NCBI GenBank assembly: GCA_023512345.1 | Contig: JAILZT010000008.1 | Coordinates: forward strand, 62,001-126,000 | Length of the DNA stretch: 64,000 bases | Direction of reading: 5' to 3' | From: Paenibacillus sp. | GTDB taxonomy: Bacteria; Bacillota; Bacilli; Paenibacillales; Paenibacillaceae | Shown: one piece after another, positions 61,783 to 64,000 of the stretch | Layout of the letters: every line of letters begins with the position of its first letter | Numbering within the stretch: position 1 is the stretch's first letter | Notes under the pieces: model-generated | The model's database searches: none | What the model was told of the DNA's origin: nothing | Seen by the model: the letters and a program-made list of their open reading frames with translations, nothing else | Translations under genes and position numbers: made by a program

Positions 61783-61833
61783 TTGCCACCCCTCCATTCT
61801 TGTATGCTCTCCTAGTGAGTAGCTGTTTTATTA

Positions 61834-63966
61834 TTATTCTGTTCCAGTGTTCTGGGTAGAATCTGTAGCTGCGCTATCCTCCTTCGGTTTTCCGGCATCA
61901 CCAGTTGTTGAAGTTGTAGATTGAAGGCTTTTCTTAGGAACTCCATCGAGTCCATACTCCCAATCGTAAGCATCGAATATTTTACGCGCTACAGGCGCGG
62001 CACTGCTTGAACCAAAGCCACCCTCAGGGATAACTACTGCAACAGCAAGCTTGGGTTTGTTACGCGGTGCGAAAGCTATGAATACCCCGTTATCTCGCAT
62101 TGCTTTGTCGGCCCATTGCTGCGAGGTTCCCGTCTTGCGGGCAAAGTCATAGGGGAAATCACTAAATGCAATTACATCACTATCCATACCGCTGATAACT
62201 TCATTCCAATAAGAATCATTCATCTCAACTTTATTTAATACTTCACGGTCAAATGTATCCACAATATTTCCTTTGTAGTCTGTAATTTTGCTTACTAGCT
62301 GGGGTTTTATTCTTTCACCTTTGTTCGCAATTGTGGATACGTATTGGGCAAGTTGCAGAGTAGTATAGCTTCCTTGCTGACCAAACGACGCATACACCAA
62401 AGAGGCCTGTGCACTGCCGGTTTCGTTAGTATTGGAATAGTTTATCAATCCCAAATGTTCCTTGGGCAGACCGCTTTTCGTCGGTACTCCAAGTCCAAAT
62501 TCCTTCATATATTCGTCCCAGACGTCTAAACCCTTATCTTGGAATTTCGTATATAATTTTTTACCTATCATATCGACCATAAAGACGTTTGAAGATTGCT
62601 TTATCGCTTTCGCTGGATCCATAGTGCCATATACATGCCCTGATGCATTTCTTACAGATGTTTCATGTCCTTCCTTACCGAATTTCGTAACTCCTCTGTC
62701 TGTATAAGTAGTTGATGTAGTAATTAACCCTTCATTTAAACCAATTAATACACTTAACGGCTTAATTGTAGAACCCATAAACAGCACGGAACCCAGACCA
62801 TTACCTGATCTTCCCGATGCATAAGGAGTGATAGCACCGTTTTGGTAATTATCCATTATTTCATTCCACACATCCGGATCAATACTGCCGGTAGTCCACA
62901 CATTAGTGTCATAATCCGGCATACTGGCCATCGCTACTACTTTTCCTGTATCTACTTCCATAGCAACAGCATAACCTGTCAATGCATCTGGATGATACTT
63001 ACCCAATACTGGATTTTTATGAAGCCAGCTGATCTGATCCGTTATAGCTTCCTCTGTCTTGAGCTGTATATTTTTGTTAATAGTAGTCCAAATGTCATTC
63101 CCTTTCGTTGGCGGAACAACCTTCTCTATCTTTTCGGCCATATTTTGCGCATTAATGGAAATCTCTTGATACCCATTTTCTCCGCGCAACTCCCGTTGAT
63201 ACTGTAATTCAAGTCCATCGAACCCCACAAATTCATCATCTTTGTAAGTCAGACCTGGGTCTGGAGAATTTTTCGTGGCATTGATAATATTCTGATAGAT
63301 CGGGAGACTGTTGGAGTATTTATAAAGCTTAATATATCCAACTGTCTGTACGGCTACTGTATCTTTATCATAGTGACGCATACTTTCCTCAACAACTTCA
63401 AGACCCGGGTAGTCGTCCTTATGTTCCATGAAAAAAGCTACTTCCTTTTGTGACAGATCAACCTTAATGCGGCGAGGGGTATAGCCCTGATTTTTTTTAA
63501 AAAACAAATCCATCGCCTCAATGACTTCCTCTTTAGTCATTTTCACTTTATCTTCAGCTCCATATTCACTAAAAGCAGCTGTCAGATTAGTGGCTAACGC
63601 ATCGGATTTCGCCTGTGCTTCGGGTTTAAGTACAGTATCGCCAGTTGCTTTATCTTTCTCTTTGGCGGTATATTCCTTGGTTAAAGTTATATATAATGAC
63701 TGAACTGGTGTAGAATAAGCGAGTTTCTCACCGCCATCCGCAAAGATGACTCCTCGCATTGCCGCAAGAGGTACATTCTTGACTTCCCGACTCGTCTCTA
63801 CATCACTCAATGTAGGTCCTTCTACAAACTGCAAAACCGCTAAACGAACAATAATGACGCAGAATATAACAAATGTACTGAAAAAGAAGATGTTAATTCG
63901 CAGTCCCATGGAACTTTTACTTGTGGACTCGTCCGCAGGCGAGCCTTGTTTGCCGAAGAGGCTCAC
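61834..63966 (-). CDS. Class B penicillin-binding protein (PBP2/PbpA-PbpH type)
   Basis: 710 residues from GTG 63966 behind AAAGGAGAG; the ATG at 63990 overlaps the site region. One membrane anchor (INIFFFSTFVIFCVIIVRLAVLQF) is followed by a dimerisation domain and a C-terminal transpeptidase with all three motifs: STIK (SxxK), SSN (SxN) and KTGT. An acidic Ser/Thr tail closes it. It cross-links peptidoglycan, probably in cell elongation. Last gene in the window on the minus strand; its promoter is probably beyond the right edge. Confidence 0.92.
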   Translation of the reverse strand: MSLFGKQGSPADESTSKSSMGLRINIFFFSTFVIFCVIIVRLAVLQFVEGPTLSDVETSREVKNVPLAAMRGVIFADGGEKLAYSTPVQSLYITLTKEYTAKEKDKATGDTVLKPEAQAKSDALATNLTAAFSEYGAEDKVKMTKEEVIEAMDLFFKKNQGYTPRRIKVDLSQKEVAFFMEHKDDYPGLEVVEESMRHYDKDTVAVQTVGYIKLYKYSNSLPIYQNIINATKNSPDPGLTYKDDEFVGFDGLELQYQRELRGENGYQEISINAQNMAEKIEKVVPPTKGNDIWTTINKNIQLKTEEAITDQISWLHKNPVLGKYHPDALTGYAVAMEVDTGKVVAMASMPDYDTNVWTTGSIDPDVWNEIMDNYQNGAITPYASGRSGNGLGSVLFMGSTIKPLSVLIGLNEGLITTSTTYTDRGVTKFGKEGHETSVRNASGHVYGTMDPAKAIKQSSNVFMVDMIGKKLYTKFQDKGLDVWDEYMKEFGLGVPTKSGLPKEHLGLINYSNTNETGSAQASLVYASFGQQGSYTTLQLAQYVSTIANKGERIKPQLVSKITDYKGNIVDTFDREVLNKVEMNDSYWNEVISGMDSDVIAFSDFPYDFARKTGTSQQWADKAMRDNGVFIAFAPRNKPKLAVAVVIPEGGFGSSSAAPVARKIFDAYDWEYGLDGVPKKSLQSTTSTTGDAGKPKEDSAATDSTQNTGTE

Positions 63967-64000
63967 ATTTTTCTCTCCTTTATAAAACAATAATTTTAAA

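Overview
The window looks like chromosomal DNA of a spore-forming Gram-positive bacterium, most likely Paenibacillus or a close relative. Three things point there. Gene families include YheC/YheD ATP-grasp proteins, YjcZ, Sda, DnaB/DnaI primosome proteins, EcsAB, KtrC/KtrD, YuiB, YuzB and YutJ/YutI. Regulation is Firmicutes-type: a SAM-I riboswitch, a c-di-AMP (ydaO) riboswitch, and strong AGGAGG ribosome sites with frequent GTG/TTG starts. CheX and the futalosine enzyme MqnE sit beside these Bacillus-type genes. I saw no tRNA, rRNA, prophage, insertion sequence or CRISPR array; most of the window is ordinary core genome with a few accessory loci.

Layout. 1-3392: a very long minus-strand gene, cut by the left edge, coding for about 100 ten-residue repeats. 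It is divergent from a YheC/YheD gene and psd (3622-5597). 5682-16365: SDR enzymes, AraC and LysR regulators, an aminotransferase, a YjcZ peptide, the ecsAB/DEAD helicase operon, cheX and a histidinol-phosphatase. 16485-25558: acetyltransferase, Tat-type phosphoesterase, K+ channel, a DUF3891-like protein, then a sugar-type ABC operon followed by its membrane-anchored AraC sensor-regulator. 25878-30549: sdhCAB with a divergent LysR gene. 30668-34964: ktrC/ktrD under a c-di-AMP riboswitch, and a CPBP protease. 35177-40675: uvrC, trxA, dnaI, dnaB. 40892-45339: yuiB, hemQ behind an unusual palindromic repeat leader, NDH-2 and ferredoxin-NADP reductase. 45461-48075: a sporulation-flavoured accessory stretch. 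It holds sda with a cluster of DnaA boxes, a minimal YheC/YheD protein, a small membrane protein, and a helical-repeat receptor-like gene followed by a secreted 43-residue peptide. 48266-51696: Fe-S proteins, mqnE, yutJ, yuzB, nifU-like. 51869-54722: metNIQ with a SAM riboswitch. 54829-63966: HEPN-like protein, UbiD, CtaA-like, thioredoxin-like, flippase, DUF456, HAD phosphatase and a class B penicillin-binding protein.

Most interesting: (1) the HTH-less receptor plus secreted-peptide pair at 47123-48075, which looks like a small Rap/Phr- or arbitrium-like signalling cassette; (2) the giant decapeptide-repeat gene with near-identical 180-bp tandem blocks, paired with a YheC/YheD gene; (3) the alternating palindromic arms in the hemQ leader; (4) sda carrying its own DnaA-box cluster. 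Functions are inferred from sequence patterns read by eye; no database search was run.
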